A stretch of 64,000 nt of DNA from an uncultured Modestobacter sp. (GCF_947486615.1 NZ_CANKUD010000002.1:248001-312000); one strand, 5' to 3'. Numbered from the stretch's first letter, positions 7,299 to 16,978 are shown. Numbers and translations are program-made. Notes: a model not told the origin generated them from the sequence alone.

Positions 7299-10109
7299 TC
7301 AGCCGACATCGCGGCAGCCCAGTGTCGTGTTGGTGGTGCCCACGCCGACGTTGATCGCGTAGGCGCACACCCGGTGTGCGGACGCGGCGACCGTCACCGA
7401 CGACTGGTAGCCGTGCCCGGCTCCGAAGGCCGGGTACACGGCGGCCACGTCCGGCCGGTGCGCATCTGCCGTCAGGAAGGTGGCCACGCCGTCGACGTAC
7501 AGGTGCACCCGGACCGGGGCGGTGGGCTGGTCGGGATCGGCCGCCCACCCGCGCACCGTCAGCGTCGTCCCCGAGAGGGTGGCCTCGTCGAGCGAGCCCA
7601 CCGGGTCGTAGGCCGCCGCGGCCACGGTGACGCTCGCGCAGCCGATCGACGGGTTGCCCGACCCCTGCCCGGTGTTGATCGCGAAGGCGCACACCCGGTG
7701 CACCCCCGCCGTGAGCACGGTGCTGGTGGAGAACCCGTGCGCCGATCCCGTCCCGGGGAAGGCGCTGGCCACGTCGGCCCGGGTGGCGCCGGTGCGGACG
7801 GCGGTGACGGGCACGCCGTCGACGTAGACGTGCACCGCCGTCGGGCTGAGCGGGGCGTCATGGTCCAGCGCCCAGCCCCGGACACTGGCCGTCCGGCCGT
7901 CCCCACCCAGGGTCACCGCGTCGAGACTGCCCGCGGGGTTCCAGGCGGCCGCGGCGACGGTGACCGGGCGGCACCCCAGCGACGGGTTCCCCGCACCCGC
8001 CCCGCTGTTGATCGCGAAGGCGCACACGGTGTGGCTACCGGCGCCGAGGGTCAGCGTGGCACTGAAACCGTGCTGGGTGCCGGCACCGAAGGCCGTCAGC
8101 AACGTGCTGGTCGCCGTGCGGGCACCGGCGGTCACCGCCCGGGTCGCGACGCCGTCGACGTACACGTGCACCCTGGTGCTGCCGGTCAGCGCATCCGGGT
8201 CCACCGCCCACCCGGTGACGGTGGCGGTCCGGCCGGAGACGGTCGCCGCGGTCAGCGCGCCGACCGGGTTGCTCGCGGCCGCGCCGCGGACGACCGTGCC
8301 GCAACCGAGCGAGGGGTTCACCGAACCCGCTCCGACGTTGACCGCGTAGACGCACACGGTGTGGCTGCCCAGCGCGAGGTCGACCACGGTGCTGAACCCG
8401 TGGCCCGTCCCGGCTCCTGGGAATGCCCTCCCGATGTCCGACCGGGTCGTGCTGGCCCTGACCGCCTTGACCGCCTTGCCATCGACGTAGACGTGCACCA
8501 TCAGCGGGGTCGTCAGGCTGTCCTCGTCCAGGGCCCAGCCCCGGACCAGGAGCCGGTCACCGAAGACGGTCCGTTCGTCGACGGCCCCCTTGGGCACCGG
8601 GTTCGGAGCAGCGACGGTGACCGTGCGGCAGCCCAGGCCGGCGTTGCTGCCCGGTCCCCGGTTGATCGCGTAGACGCACACCTGGTGGTCACCCGCCGAG
8701 GCGGTGAGGGTGCCGCTGTAGCCGTGGGCGCTGCCGGCGCCCGGGTACGCGGCCGCGACGTCGGGCCGCGACCGGCCGGCGGTCCACGCCACCATGGGCT
8801 TGCCGTCGACGTAGACGTGCACGGTCAGGCTCGTGGTGGGCGCGTCGCCGTCCCACGCCCACCCGGACACCGACAGCGAGCGGATCCCGCCGCTGACGAC
8901 GTCCAGGCTCCCCTGCGGCTGGGAATAGAGCCCGACCCGCTGGGCAGTGAGGGCTCGGACGGTGCCCAGCTGCGCGTAGCCGTACAGACCGGGGCAACTG
9001 GTGGTGCCGACGTCCCGGTGCCCGAAGATCGTCGGCAGGCTCACTGCGGTGCCCGCCGGGTACCTCGCCGTCCCACCGCCACCGGAGGTCAGCGTGGTGC
9101 GGCCGGTCGGGTTGACGCCGTAGAGGGAGAACTTCCAGGCGATGATGTCCGCGACCGCGCTGATCATCGCCGGCGTCGTCGGGGCGGTCTCGTAGTTGCC
9201 GAGCATGGAGACGCCGAACGTGCCCGTGTTGAACCCACCAGCGTGGGCGCCGACGACCGTGCTGGACAGTCCGCCGTAGCGGCCCTCCCAGAGCCGGCCG
9301 AACTTGTCGGCGATGACGTTGTAGCCGATGTCGCCCCACCCGCGGCTGACGGTGTGGTACTGGTAGATCGACCGCATGATCGCCGGGACCTGGTCAGCGG
9401 AGTAGTCGTTGCTGTCGGCGGTGTGGTGCAGCGTCGCTGCCTTGATGGTCGGCGCGTACTCGGGATCCCAGGTGCGGATGGCCTCGTTCGCCCCCCACTG
9501 GGCGCGGCTGTACACGGCCGGCATGGTGTCGGCTGCCTCGGCGGTGTCGGTGATGTCCGGGCCCGCGAGGGCGGCGTCGGCCTCGCTGGCACCCGGGTCG
9601 ACCAGGTGCAACTGGACATCGGTGGGCTCGGCCCCGGACCGGGTCACCAGCTCCGCTTCGACTCCGGTGCTGGGACCGGTCCACAGCGGCGAGGTGCCGC
9701 CGCGCAGGTCGCTGCCTCTGCCGGCGGACTCGTCCTGGTCGGCGTCCTCGACGGTGACCTCGGTCCACCCGCCCCAGGCGCCGTCGGCGTCCCGGACCCG
9801 GACCTGGACCAGGGTGTCGGTGACGGCCGGGTCGTACGCCCAGGTCACGCCGACGAGGCTGAACTCCGGGGTGTCGAGGTCGGACACCGTCAGCGCGGGC
9901 TCGTCGGCCGGGACCCCGCCGACCGGTTCCGTGGTGCCCGGCTGCACGTCGGCCTCGACCGCCGGCTCCTCCACCGACCCCATCTCCACGACGTCCGCGG
10001 ACGTCGTCACCGGTTCGGGGGCGGGGGACGGCGCGGCGTACACGGGCAGGATGAGCACCGTCCCCGTCAGGGCGAGGAAGGCGAGCAAGCTCACCAGGAA
10101 CCGTTGCAC
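7299..10109 (-). CDS. Secreted N-acetylmuramoyl-L-alanine amidase (PGRP type) with five C-terminal repeats
   Basis: GTG 10109 was chosen because a GGAGGA (10116-10121) lies 6 bases upstream and it gives a clean signal peptide (QRFLVSLLAFLALTGTV); a longer frame reaches 10178. Residues ~195-395 are a peptidoglycan-recognition amidase: SRAQWGANE, zinc ligands in TLHHT (H228/H229), GHRDVGTTSCPG (H364, C372). It should cut the lactoyl-alanine bond of peptidoglycan. Residues ~399-936 carry five ~108-residue repeats of the same family as the lysozyme-like protein. The N-terminal ~170 residues resemble the beta-rich prodomain common in actinobacterial PGRP amidases. An inverted repeat overlaps its leader. 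Confidence 0.9.
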   Translation of the reverse strand: MQRFLVSLLAFLALTGTVLILPVYAAPSPAPEPVTTSADVVEMGSVEEPAVEADVQPGTTEPVGGVPADEPALTVSDLDTPEFSLVGVTWAYDPAVTDTLVQVRVRDADGAWGGWTEVTVEDADQDESAGRGSDLRGGTSPLWTGPSTGVEAELVTRSGAEPTDVQLHLVDPGASEADAALAGPDITDTAEAADTMPAVYSRAQWGANEAIRTWDPEYAPTIKAATLHHTADSNDYSADQVPAIMRSIYQYHTVSRGWGDIGYNVIADKFGRLWEGRYGGLSSTVVGAHAGGFNTGTFGVSMLGNYETAPTTPAMISAVADIIAWKFSLYGVNPTGRTTLTSGGGGTARYPAGTAVSLPTIFGHRDVGTTSCPGLYGYAQLGTVRALTAQRVGLYSQPQGSLDVVSGGIRSLSVSGWAWDGDAPTTSLTVHVYVDGKPMVAWTAGRSRPDVAAAYPGAGSAHGYSGTLTASAGDHQVCVYAINRGPGSNAGLGCRTVTVAAPNPVPKGAVDERTVFGDRLLVRGWALDEDSLTTPLMVHVYVDGKAVKAVRASTTRSDIGRAFPGAGTGHGFSTVVDLALGSHTVCVYAVNVGAGSVNPSLGCGTVVRGAAASNPVGALTAATVSGRTATVTGWAVDPDALTGSTRVHVYVDGVATRAVTAGARTATSTLLTAFGAGTQHGFSATLTLGAGSHTVCAFAINSGAGAGNPSLGCRPVTVAAAAWNPAGSLDAVTLGGDGRTASVRGWALDHDAPLSPTAVHVYVDGVPVTAVRTGATRADVASAFPGTGSAHGFSTSTVLTAGVHRVCAFAINTGQGSGNPSIGCASVTVAAAAYDPVGSLDEATLSGTTLTVRGWAADPDQPTAPVRVHLYVDGVATFLTADAHRPDVAAVYPAFGAGHGYQSSVTVAASAHRVCAYAINVGVGTTNTTLGCRDVG

Positions 10110-10119
10110 CAGGCGTCCT

Positions 10120-10175
10120 CCGATGAGACGAGAGCGAGTTCCACCCGGACGGGCGGTTGCAGTCAGTCTCATCGG
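10120..10175 (-). promoter_or_regulatory. Inverted repeat in the amidase leader overlapping the ribosome binding site
   Basis: Perfect 10-base arms at 10120-10129 and 10166-10175 (CCGATGAGAC and its complement) are separated by 36 bases. In the amidase mRNA the 3' arm ends within the CGGAGGA ribosome binding site, so pairing would partly mask it. It could instead be an operator. Confidence 0.45.
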
Positions 10176-10282
10176 CACTCCGAGGAGTCACCTTGACCAA
10201 GAAGCGCCAGAATCCGGCCGCGAACTTGGCCATCAGGTGCTTGACGGGTCCTCTCGTCCCGTCACCAGCCGGAGCGGGGAGG

Positions 10283-11176
10283 TCAGTCCCGGAAGCCCTC
10301 CTGCATGGCCAGCCGGAGCGCCTCGCGCCAGGGGCGCGGTGCGGTCAGCCCGCTGCCGGTCCACGCCGACCCGTCGAGCACCGAGTACGCCGGACGAGGT
10401 GCCGGTCGGACGAACTCGGCACTGCTCGTCGGCTGCACCCGGGCCGGGTCGGCGCCCAGCTCCTCGAAGACCGCGCGGGCCAGCCCGTGCCAGCTGACCT
10501 GGCCGCTGTTGGTGTAGTGCAGCACCGGCGGGACGTCACCGTCCCGCTCCCCGAGCTCGACCAGCCCGCCGGCCAGGTCGGCCGACCAGGTGGGCGACCC
10601 CACCTGGTCGTCGACGACCGAGAGCGTCTCGCGCTGGGCCTCCAGGTTGGTCATCGTGCGGACGAAATTGCCACCGTGCCGCCCGTACACCCACGCCGTC
10701 CGCACGACCGTCGCGTCGCCGCCCACCGCCGCGATCGCCTGCTCCCCCGCCAGCTTGGTGCGGCCGTACGCCGAGCGGGGCGCGGTCGCCGCGTCCACCC
10801 GGTACGGCTCGGTCGCCGAACCGTCGAAGACGTAGTCGGTGGAGACGTGCACCAGCCGGCCGCGGCCGGCCGTCTCCTCGGCCATCCAGCCCGGGGCGGC
10901 GCCGTTGACCAGCTGGGCGGCGGCCTCGTCGGTCTCCGCGGCGTCGACCGCGGTGTAGGCGGCCGCGTTCAGCAGCACGGCCCGGGAGCCGGCCGACCGG
11001 TCCAGCCAGTCGCGCACGCCCGACCGGACGGAGGACTCGTCGGTGAGGTCCATCTCGGCCCGGCCGACGGCCGTGACCTGGTCGTCCGCGCGACCGGAGA
11101 GCAGCTCGAGCAGGTCGTGGCCCAGCTGCCCGCGGGCGCCGGTGACCAGCCAGCTGATCGCTGCCGCGGTGCTCAC
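10283..11176 (-). CDS. rmlD: dTDP-4-dehydrorhamnose reductase
   Basis: The 297-residue protein completes dTDP-L-rhamnose synthesis by NAD(P)H reduction of the 4-keto sugar. It has the Rossmann motif [16 protein letters not shown], the STDYVFDG segment and the YGRTKLAGE catalytic tyrosine/lysine (YXXXK), and the usual family length. The start is GTG at 11176, overlapping the rmlB stop as GTGA, which indicates translational coupling. Rhamnose made here probably feeds the arabinogalactan linker or a wall polysaccharide exported by the nearby Wzm/Wzt pair; that link is inference. Confidence 0.95.
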   Translation of the reverse strand: MSTAAAISWLVTGARGQLGHDLLELLSGRADDQVTAVGRAEMDLTDESSVRSGVRDWLDRSAGSRAVLLNAAAYTAVDAAETDEAAAQLVNGAAPGWMAEETAGRGRLVHVSTDYVFDGSATEPYRVDAATAPRSAYGRTKLAGEQAIAAVGGDATVVRTAWVYGRHGGNFVRTMTNLEAQRETLSVVDDQVGSPTWSADLAGGLVELGERDGDVPPVLHYTNSGQVSWHGLARAVFEELGADPARVQPTSSAEFVRPAPRPAYSVLDGSAWTGSGLTAPRPWREALRLAMQEGFRD

Positions 11177-12168
11177 GAGTGGGCCGTGGCCGCGGCGGCC
11201 TTCAGCGGCTCCCACCAGGCGCGGTTGTCCCGGTACCACTGGACGGTCAGCGCGAGCCCGTCCTCGAAGCCCATCCGGGGTGCGTAGCCCAGCGCGCCGG
11301 TCTTGGAGTAGTCGACCGAGTAGCGGAGGTCGTGACCGCCACCGCGCGGGTCGACGATGTGGTCGACGTAGCTCCAGTCGCGGCCGGTGGCCTCCAGCAG
11401 CTTCTCGGTGAGCTCCCGGTTGGACAGCTCGCGCCCGCCGCCGATGTTGTAGTACTCGCCCGGGGCGCCCTTCTCCAGCACCAGCTGGATGCCGCGGCAG
11501 TGGTCGTCGACGAACAGCCAGTCGCGCACGTTGGCGCCCTCGCCGTACAGCGGCACCTTCTGCCCGTCCAGCAGGTTGGTGACGAACAGCGGGATGACCT
11601 TCTCCGGGAAGTGGTACGGCCCGTAGTTGTTGCTGCACCGGGTGATGGAGATGTTCATCCCGTAGGTCTTGGCGTAGGCGCGGGCGATCAGGTCGCTGCC
11701 GGCCTTGGACGCCGAGTACGGGGAGTTGGGCTCCAGGATGTGGTCCTCGACCCAGGACCCCTCGTCGATCGAGCCGTAGACCTCGTCGGTGGAGACGTGC
11801 ACCACCCGCCCCACCTCGGCCCGCAGCGCGGACTCGAAGACCTGCTGGGAACCCAGCACGTTGGTCAGCACGAAGTCGGCGGCGCCGGTGATCGACCGGT
11901 CGACGTGCGACTCGGCGGCGAAGTGGACGACCGCGTCATGGCCGGGCAGGGCGGCGTCCAGGTCTTCGGCCGAGCAGATGTCGCCCTGCACGAACCGGTA
12001 ACGCGGGTTGTCGGCGACCGGGGCGAGGTTCGCGAGGTTGCCGGCGTAGGTGAGCTTGTCGAAGACGGTCACCTCGGCGTCCTCGAAGCCCGGGTAGCCG
12101 CCGGAGAGCATGGTCCGCACGTAGTGCGAGCCGATGAAACCGGCACCGCCGGTGACCAGGATGCGCAT
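11173..12168 (-). CDS. rmlB: dTDP-glucose 4,6-dehydratase
   Basis: The 331-residue extended SDR enzyme converts dTDP-glucose to dTDP-4-keto-6-deoxyglucose. It begins MRILVTGGAGFIGSHYVR, has STDEVYG with the catalytic Thr-Asp-Glu, and YSASKAGSD with the YXXXK pair. ATG 12168 is supported by the N-terminal glycine motif; the frame stays open upstream to 12336 but gives no family-like sequence. GAAGGG about 12 bases upstream is a weak ribosome binding site. It is the first gene of an rmlB-rmlD pair and diverges from the LCP gene across 172 bp that must hold both promoters. Confidence 0.96.
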   Translation of the reverse strand: MRILVTGGAGFIGSHYVRTMLSGGYPGFEDAEVTVFDKLTYAGNLANLAPVADNPRYRFVQGDICSAEDLDAALPGHDAVVHFAAESHVDRSITGAADFVLTNVLGSQQVFESALRAEVGRVVHVSTDEVYGSIDEGSWVEDHILEPNSPYSASKAGSDLIARAYAKTYGMNISITRCSNNYGPYHFPEKVIPLFVTNLLDGQKVPLYGEGANVRDWLFVDDHCRGIQLVLEKGAPGEYYNIGGGRELSNRELTEKLLEATGRDWSYVDHIVDPRGGGHDLRYSVDYSKTGALGYAPRMGFEDGLALTVQWYRDNRAWWEPLKAAAATAHS

Positions 12169-12340
12169 CTGAGAAGAGCCCTTCGAGTGACTGGGCGGAC
12201 AGGTGGTGCTGAGCAGTCTCGCAGAACTGCGTGGCTGCCCTGCCTGGACGAATTCTGCACGTATCGTCGCCCGGACTCCGCCGCGAGACCCGAGGCGCGC
12301 TGCTCGATCGAGACGGCCGCCCCGACGTGAGGACAACTGT

Positions 12341-13861
12341 GTGAGCGACCACGACCACCCCGGGACCTCCCGTCCCCTGCCGCCCCGGCTCGACCCCCGA
12401 GCCGGGCGCGCTTCCCGTCACACCGCCGGAGACCGGACGGGCCGGACCGACCACTCCCGGCTGGCCGTCGGGGCCCGGGTCGTGGCCGGGCTGTTGTCGC
12501 TGGTGCTGCTGGGCACCAGCGGCTGGGGCTGGCACCTCGGCCGGGTGGCGGACGCCAGCGTCAACCGCACCAACGCCATCCCCACCTCGGGCAACGAGCA
12601 GACGGTGGACAGCGGCGAGGCGATGAACCTGCTGCTGGTCGGCAGCGACAGCCGGGCCAGCGCCAGCGAGGAGGAGCTCGCACAGCTGAACACCGAGGCC
12701 AACGCGGGCACGAACACCGACACCATGATCCTGGTGCACGTGCCCGCCGACGGGTCCGCGGCGTCCTTCGTCTCCTTCCCCCGCGACTCCTACGTGGAGA
12801 TCCCCGGCTACGGCTGGGACAAGCTCAACGCCGCCTATGCCTACGGCCGCCAGGAGGCTCCGGACGGCGCGTCGGACGCGGCCGTCCAGGCTGCCGGCGC
12901 CCAGTTGCTGATCCAGACGCTGAGCTCGCTGACCGGGCTGAGGATCGACCACTACGCCGAGGTCGACCTGCTCGGCTTCTTCAAGCTCTCCTCCGTGGTC
13001 GGCGGCGTGGAGGTCAATCTCTGCGAAGCGGCGAAGGACAGCTTCTCCGGCGTCGACCTACCGGCCGGTGTGCAGACGATCAGCGGCGAGCAGGCGCTCT
13101 CCTTCGTCCGCCAGCGGCACGGCCTGCCCCGCGGCGACTTCGACCGGATCATCCGCCAGCAGACCTTCATCGCCGGGATGATCCGCAAGATGCTCTCGGA
13201 CAACGTGCTGCTCGACCTGGGCAAGCAGCGTGAGCTGGTCCAGGCCGCCGCCGAGGCGCTGACCGTCGACCAGTCCCTGGACCTGTTCAGCCTGGCCTCG
13301 CAGATGCAGTCGGTCACCCCGGGGAGCATCGAGTTCCAGACCGTCCCCTACGTCGGCGACTCGACCGATGACGCCGGGCGCTACATCCTGGAGCTGGAGG
13401 ACGAGGACGCCCTGCACGCCTTCTTCGCCGAGCTGGACGCCGAGCCGGAGGCCCCGGCGGAGGAGACGACGACGCCCGAGGCGCCGGCCACCGCGGCCCC
13501 CTCCGACGTGTCGGTGGAGGTCTACAACGGCTCCGGCACCTCCGGCCTGGCCGGCAGCGCCGGGACGGCGCTGACCGGCGCGGGCTTCGACGTCACCCTC
13601 ACCGCGAACGCCGACTCCTCGGACTACACCGTCACCGAGGTCCGTTACGCCGCGGGGGACGAGGCGCTGGCCAACACCCTGCTCGCCCAGGTGCCCGGCG
13701 CCACGCTCACGGCCGCCGACGACGCGACCAGCGGCACGGTCCAGCTGGTGCTCGGCTCGGACTTCAACGGCGTGGGGCAGGCCCTGACGGTCCAGCCGGC
13801 GGCACCGACCACCGAGGGCGCGGACCAGCGGACGGCTGCCGACACCGGGTGCATCAACTGA
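12341..13861 (+). CDS. LytR-CpsA-Psr (LCP) family envelope glycopolymer transferase
   Basis: The 506-residue protein has a cytoplasmic Pro/Arg-rich tail, one membrane segment (~residues 43-58) and an extracellular LCP domain with the conserved arginines in FPRDSYVEIPGYGWDKLNAAYA and SFVRQRHGLPRGDFDRIIRQQ. Family members move lipid-linked polysaccharide to peptidoglycan. Residues ~385-475 form a LytR_C domain (VEVYNGSGTSGLA). GTG 12341 has a GAGGA 7 bases upstream. It overlaps TIGR03089 by one base (TGATG), as in the Rv3267-Rv3268 pair of M. tuberculosis. Neighbouring rml genes suggest a rhamnose-containing polymer as the substrate. Confidence 0.93.
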   Translation: MSDHDHPGTSRPLPPRLDPRAGRASRHTAGDRTGRTDHSRLAVGARVVAGLLSLVLLGTSGWGWHLGRVADASVNRTNAIPTSGNEQTVDSGEAMNLLLVGSDSRASASEEELAQLNTEANAGTNTDTMILVHVPADGSAASFVSFPRDSYVEIPGYGWDKLNAAYAYGRQEAPDGASDAAVQAAGAQLLIQTLSSLTGLRIDHYAEVDLLGFFKLSSVVGGVEVNLCEAAKDSFSGVDLPAGVQTISGEQALSFVRQRHGLPRGDFDRIIRQQTFIAGMIRKMLSDNVLLDLGKQRELVQAAAEALTVDQSLDLFSLASQMQSVTPGSIEFQTVPYVGDSTDDAGRYILELEDEDALHAFFAELDAEPEAPAEETTTPEAPATAAPSDVSVEVYNGSGTSGLAGSAGTALTGAGFDVTLTANADSSDYTVTEVRYAAGDEALANTLLAQVPGATLTAADDATSGTVQLVLGSDFNGVGQALTVQPAAPTTEGADQRTAADTGCIN

Positions 13862-14652
13862 TGGCGTCCACACCCGCGGACCTGCTCACCGCTGCCCTCC
13901 GCCGGGACGCCGCCGCACCACTGGTCACCTTCTACGACGACGTCTCCGGCGAGCGCACGGAGCTGTCGGCCACGACGCTGGCCAACTGGGTGGCGAAGAC
14001 GGCGAACCTGCTGCAGGAGGAGTTCGACGTCGGCCCCGGCAGGACGGTCGGCATCGCCCTGCCGGTGCACTGGCAGACCGCCGCAGTCCTGCTCGGTGCC
14101 TGGAGCTGCGGGGCCACGGTCTGGGAGACGGCCGCCGAGGACGACGACCGGCTGAGCGAGGCCGACGTCGTGCTGGCCGACGCCGACCGGCTGCCCGTGC
14201 TCGAGGAGCTGGGGCTGGACGAGCTGCTGGGCCTGTCGTTGCACCCACTGGGCATGGGCATGACCGGCTACACCGGGCCCGCCCGCGACTACGCGCTCGA
14301 GGTCCGGGCGCACGGGGACGTCTTCGCCCCCTGGCAGCCGGTGGACCCGTCCGGGCCCGGGCTCCGCGCCGGGGCACTCGAGCTGACGCTGGCCGGGCTG
14401 GTCGCGGCGGCCACCGAGCTGGCCGACCGGCTGGGCATCGTCGCCGGTGACCGGGTGCTGGTCGACGAGCGGACCGCGGTCGAGGCCGGGCCGGTCGCCT
14501 GGCTGCTCGCCCCGCTCGCCGCCGGTGCCTCGCTGGTGCTCTGCCGGGCAGCGGCGCCGGCCGGGCTGCAGCGCCGGGCGGAGACCGAGCGGGTCACCGC
14601 TACGCTCGGGCTGAAGCTCGACGGGATCCGCGAGCTGGGCCGCCCCGCCTGA
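13861..14652 (+). CDS. TIGR03089 family protein
   Basis: This 263-residue protein belongs to an actinobacterial family resembling the N-terminal part of AMP-binding enzymes. MASTPADLLTAALRRD and the GIALPVHWQTAAVLLGAWSCGATVW segment are typical; the full adenylation motifs and the C-terminal lid of acyl-CoA synthetases are absent. The start ATG shares its first base with the stop of the LCP gene, so they are coupled. A role connected with the LCP protein is suggested only by this conserved pairing (Rv3267-Rv3268 in M. tuberculosis). No reaction can be assigned. Confidence 0.85.
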   Translation: MASTPADLLTAALRRDAAAPLVTFYDDVSGERTELSATTLANWVAKTANLLQEEFDVGPGRTVGIALPVHWQTAAVLLGAWSCGATVWETAAEDDDRLSEADVVLADADRLPVLEELGLDELLGLSLHPLGMGMTGYTGPARDYALEVRAHGDVFAPWQPVDPSGPGLRAGALELTLAGLVAAATELADRLGIVAGDRVLVDERTAVEAGPVAWLLAPLAAGASLVLCRAAAPAGLQRRAETERVTATLGLKLDGIRELGRPA

Positions 14653-14692
14653 CGCTCCGCCCGCCCAGCCCTCGATGGACGGTGGCAGCTGC

Positions 14693-15490
14693 ATGGACAA
14701 GGTCGTCTCCAGCCCCCAGGAAGCCGTGGCCGACGTGCCCGACGGCGCGACGCTCGCGGTGGGGGGCTTCGGGCTCTGCGGCGTCCCGGTCGCCCTGATC
14801 GACGCGCTGCTGGAGCAGGGCGCGCGCGACCTGGTCACGATCTCCAACAACTGCGGGGTCGACGACCAGGCCCTGGGCGTCCTGCTGTACGCCGGGCGCA
14901 TCCGCAAGACGATCAGCTCGTTCGTCGGCGGCAACAAGGAGCTGGCCCGGCTCTATCTCTCCGGCGAGCTGGAGGTGGAGCTCACCCCGCAGGGCTCGCT
15001 GGCCGAGCGGCTGCGCGCCGGCGGCACCGGCGTCCCCGCCTTCTACACCCCGACGGGCGTCGGCACGATGGTCGCCGAGGGCGGCATCCCGGTGCGCTAC
15101 GACGCCGAGGGCAACGTGGTGGCCACCAGCGAGCCCAAGGAGGTGCGCCGGTTCGGCGACCAGGACTTCGTGCTGGAGACCGCGCTGACCGCCGACTACG
15201 GCCTGGTCCGGGCCGCGGTCGGTGACCGGCACGGCAACCTGGTGTTCCGCGAGTCGGCCCGCAACTTCAACCCGCTGTGCGGCATGGCCGCCCGGGTCAC
15301 CGTCGCCGAGGTCGAGAAGCTGGTCGAGCCCGGGCAGATCCCGCCCGAGGCGGTGCACCTGCCCGGCGTCTTCGTGCAGCGGGTCGTCGTCGTCGGCGCG
15401 GAGGGCAAGCGGATCGAGAAGCGCACCACCCGCCCGCGCCGCAGTGCGGCGACCCCGGCCGCGGCCGGCACCGAGACCACGGAGGCCTGA
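14693..15490 (+). CDS. scoA: 3-oxoacid CoA-transferase subunit A
   Basis: The 265-residue subunit carries the CoA-transferase family I motif [20 protein letters not shown] and [14 protein letters not shown]. With subunit B it moves CoA between succinyl-CoA or another donor and a 3-keto acid. The ATG at 14693 gives the usual [13 protein letters not shown]-terminus; an in-frame ATG at 14675 would add six residues but has no ribosome binding site. The basic, Ala-rich C-terminus ([16 protein letters not shown]) is longer than usual. Subunit B starts one base after the stop, so they form an operon. Substrate specificity is not evident from the sequence. Confidence 0.9.
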   Translation: MDKVVSSPQEAVADVPDGATLAVGGFGLCGVPVALIDALLEQGARDLVTISNNCGVDDQALGVLLYAGRIRKTISSFVGGNKELARLYLSGELEVELTPQGSLAERLRAGGTGVPAFYTPTGVGTMVAEGGIPVRYDAEGNVVATSEPKEVRRFGDQDFVLETALTADYGLVRAAVGDRHGNLVFRESARNFNPLCGMAARVTVAEVEKLVEPGQIPPEAVHLPGVFVQRVVVVGAEGKRIEKRTTRPRRSAATPAAAGTETTEA

Positions 15491-15491
15491 C

Positions 15492-16160
15492 ATGGCACTG
15501 ACCCGCGACCAGCTCGCCGCCCGCGTGGCCGCCGACCTCGTGGACGGCCAGTACGTCAACCTCGGGATCGGCATGCCCACCCTGGTGCCCAACCACGTCC
15601 CCGACGGGGTGCACGTGGTGCTGCAGAGCGAGAACGGGGTGCTCGGCGTGGGCCCCTACCCGTTCGAGGGCGAGGAGGACGCCGACCTGATCAACGCCGG
15701 CAAGGAGACGATCACCGTGCTGCCCGGCGCGAGCTTCTTCGACTCGTCGCTGTCCTTCGGCATGATCCGCGGCCACCACATCGACGTCGCCGTGCTGGGG
15801 GCCATGCAGGTCAACACCCGCGGTGACCTGGCCAACTGGCTCATCCCCGGGAAGATGGTCAACGGCATGGGCGGGGCGATGGACCTCGTCCACGGCGCCC
15901 GCGAGGTGATCGTGATGATGGAGCACGTCGCCCGCGACGGCTCCCCCAAGATCGTCGACGAGTGCACCCTGCCGCTGACCGGCAAGGCCTGCGTCGACCG
16001 CATCATCACCGACCTGGCCGTCATCGACGTCACCGAGGCCGGGCTGGTGCTGCGCGAGGTGGCGCCCGGGGTCACCGTCGACGAGGTACGGGCCGCCACC
16101 GGGGCCCCGCTGAAGGTGGCCGACGAGGTGCCGACCATGGCGCTGCCGGCGGGCGTGTGA
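15492..16160 (+). CDS. scoB: 3-oxoacid CoA-transferase subunit B
   Basis: The 222-residue subunit contains [19 protein letters not shown] and the catalytic glutamate motif [20 protein letters not shown], where the Glu forms the enzyme-CoA thioester, plus [19 protein letters not shown]. It completes the heteromeric CoA-transferase encoded with scoA. The stop overlaps the GTG of the DUF1028 gene (GTGA at 16157-16160), extending the operon to a third gene. Length and motifs are typical of the family. Confidence 0.93.
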   Translation: MALTRDQLAARVAADLVDGQYVNLGIGMPTLVPNHVPDGVHVVLQSENGVLGVGPYPFEGEEDADLINAGKETITVLPGASFFDSSLSFGMIRGHHIDVAVLGAMQVNTRGDLANWLIPGKMVNGMGGAMDLVHGAREVIVMMEHVARDGSPKIVDECTLPLTGKACVDRIITDLAVIDVTEAGLVLREVAPGVTVDEVRAATGAPLKVADEVPTMALPAGV

Positions 16161-16978
16161 CCTTCTCGGTCATCGCCCGCGACCCGGGCACCGGCGACCT
16201 CGGCATCGCCGTCTCCTCCTGCATCCTGGCCGTGGGCCGGGCGGTGCCCACCGTTCGGCCGGGGATCGGGGTGGTGGCGGTGCAGGCGCGCAGCCGCCGG
16301 GGGCTGGGCACGTCGCTGATGGCCGGGCTGGCCGCGGGCAGCTCGCCGGAGGACCTGGTCCGGCGCGCCTCGCACGCCGCCGAGGACGTCGACCGGCAGA
16401 TCGCCGTGCTGGACGTGACCGGGCAGATCGCCGCCGACACCGGCCGGGGGTCGCTGCCGGCCAGCGGGCACCTGGTGGGCGAGGGCTTCAGCGTGCAGGG
16501 CAACATGCTGGCCTCCCCCGACGTCCTGCCCGCGATGTCGCAGGCGTTCACCGCCACCGGCGGCGGGCTGGCCGACCGGCTGCTCGCCGCGCTGACCGCG
16601 GGGCAGGACGCCGGCGGTGACCTGCGCGGGCGTCAGTCGGCCGTACTGCAGGTGGTCAGCGGCACGCCGGCCGACGACGAGGACGACGGCGTCCGGCTGG
16701 ACCTGCGGGTCGACGACTCCGGCGACCCGGTGGCCCAGCTGCGCATGCTGCGCAACCTGCACCGGGCCTACGACGAGCGCGACTACGAGACCCTCGCCGT
16801 CTTCGCGCCGGAGGGCGCCCGCGACCTCTACGCGGCGCTGGCGGCCTCCCGCCGGGGCGACCGGGTGGCGGCACGCCAGGCGCTGGAGGCGGTGCGCACC
16901 CGCCCCGGCTGGTCGACCTGGCTGGCCTCGATGGCCGGGGACGCACGGCTCTCAGCAGTGTCTCGCCTGCTGGACTGA
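16157..16978 (+). CDS. DUF1028 domain protein with C-terminal extension
   Basis: The 273-residue protein starts at the GTG overlapping the scoB stop. Residues 1-~205 are a DUF1028 domain ([43 protein letters not shown]), a fold related to Ntn hydrolases. The C-terminal ~70 residues ([29 protein letters not shown]) match the short helical domain often following DUF1028. Function is unknown; coupling to a CoA-transferase suggests a hydrolase acting on a related metabolite, which is inference. It converges with the GDSL gene, with only 3 bp between the stops. Confidence 0.85.
   Translation: MTFSVIARDPGTGDLGIAVSSCILAVGRAVPTVRPGIGVVAVQARSRRGLGTSLMAGLAAGSSPEDLVRRASHAAEDVDRQIAVLDVTGQIAADTGRGSLPASGHLVGEGFSVQGNMLASPDVLPAMSQAFTATGGGLADRLLAALTAGQDAGGDLRGRQSAVLQVVSGTPADDEDDGVRLDLRVDDSGDPVAQLRMLRNLHRAYDERDYETLAVFAPEGARDLYAALAASRRGDRVAARQALEAVRTRPGWSTWLASMAGDARLSAVSRLLD

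Noticed and set aside
7245-10196. 983-residue open frame on the plus strand
   Set aside because: It is antisense to the amidase, which has a signal peptide, ribosome binding site and zinc ligands. The plus-strand translation is Gly/Arg/Val-rich with no domain; long antisense frames are expected at this GC content.
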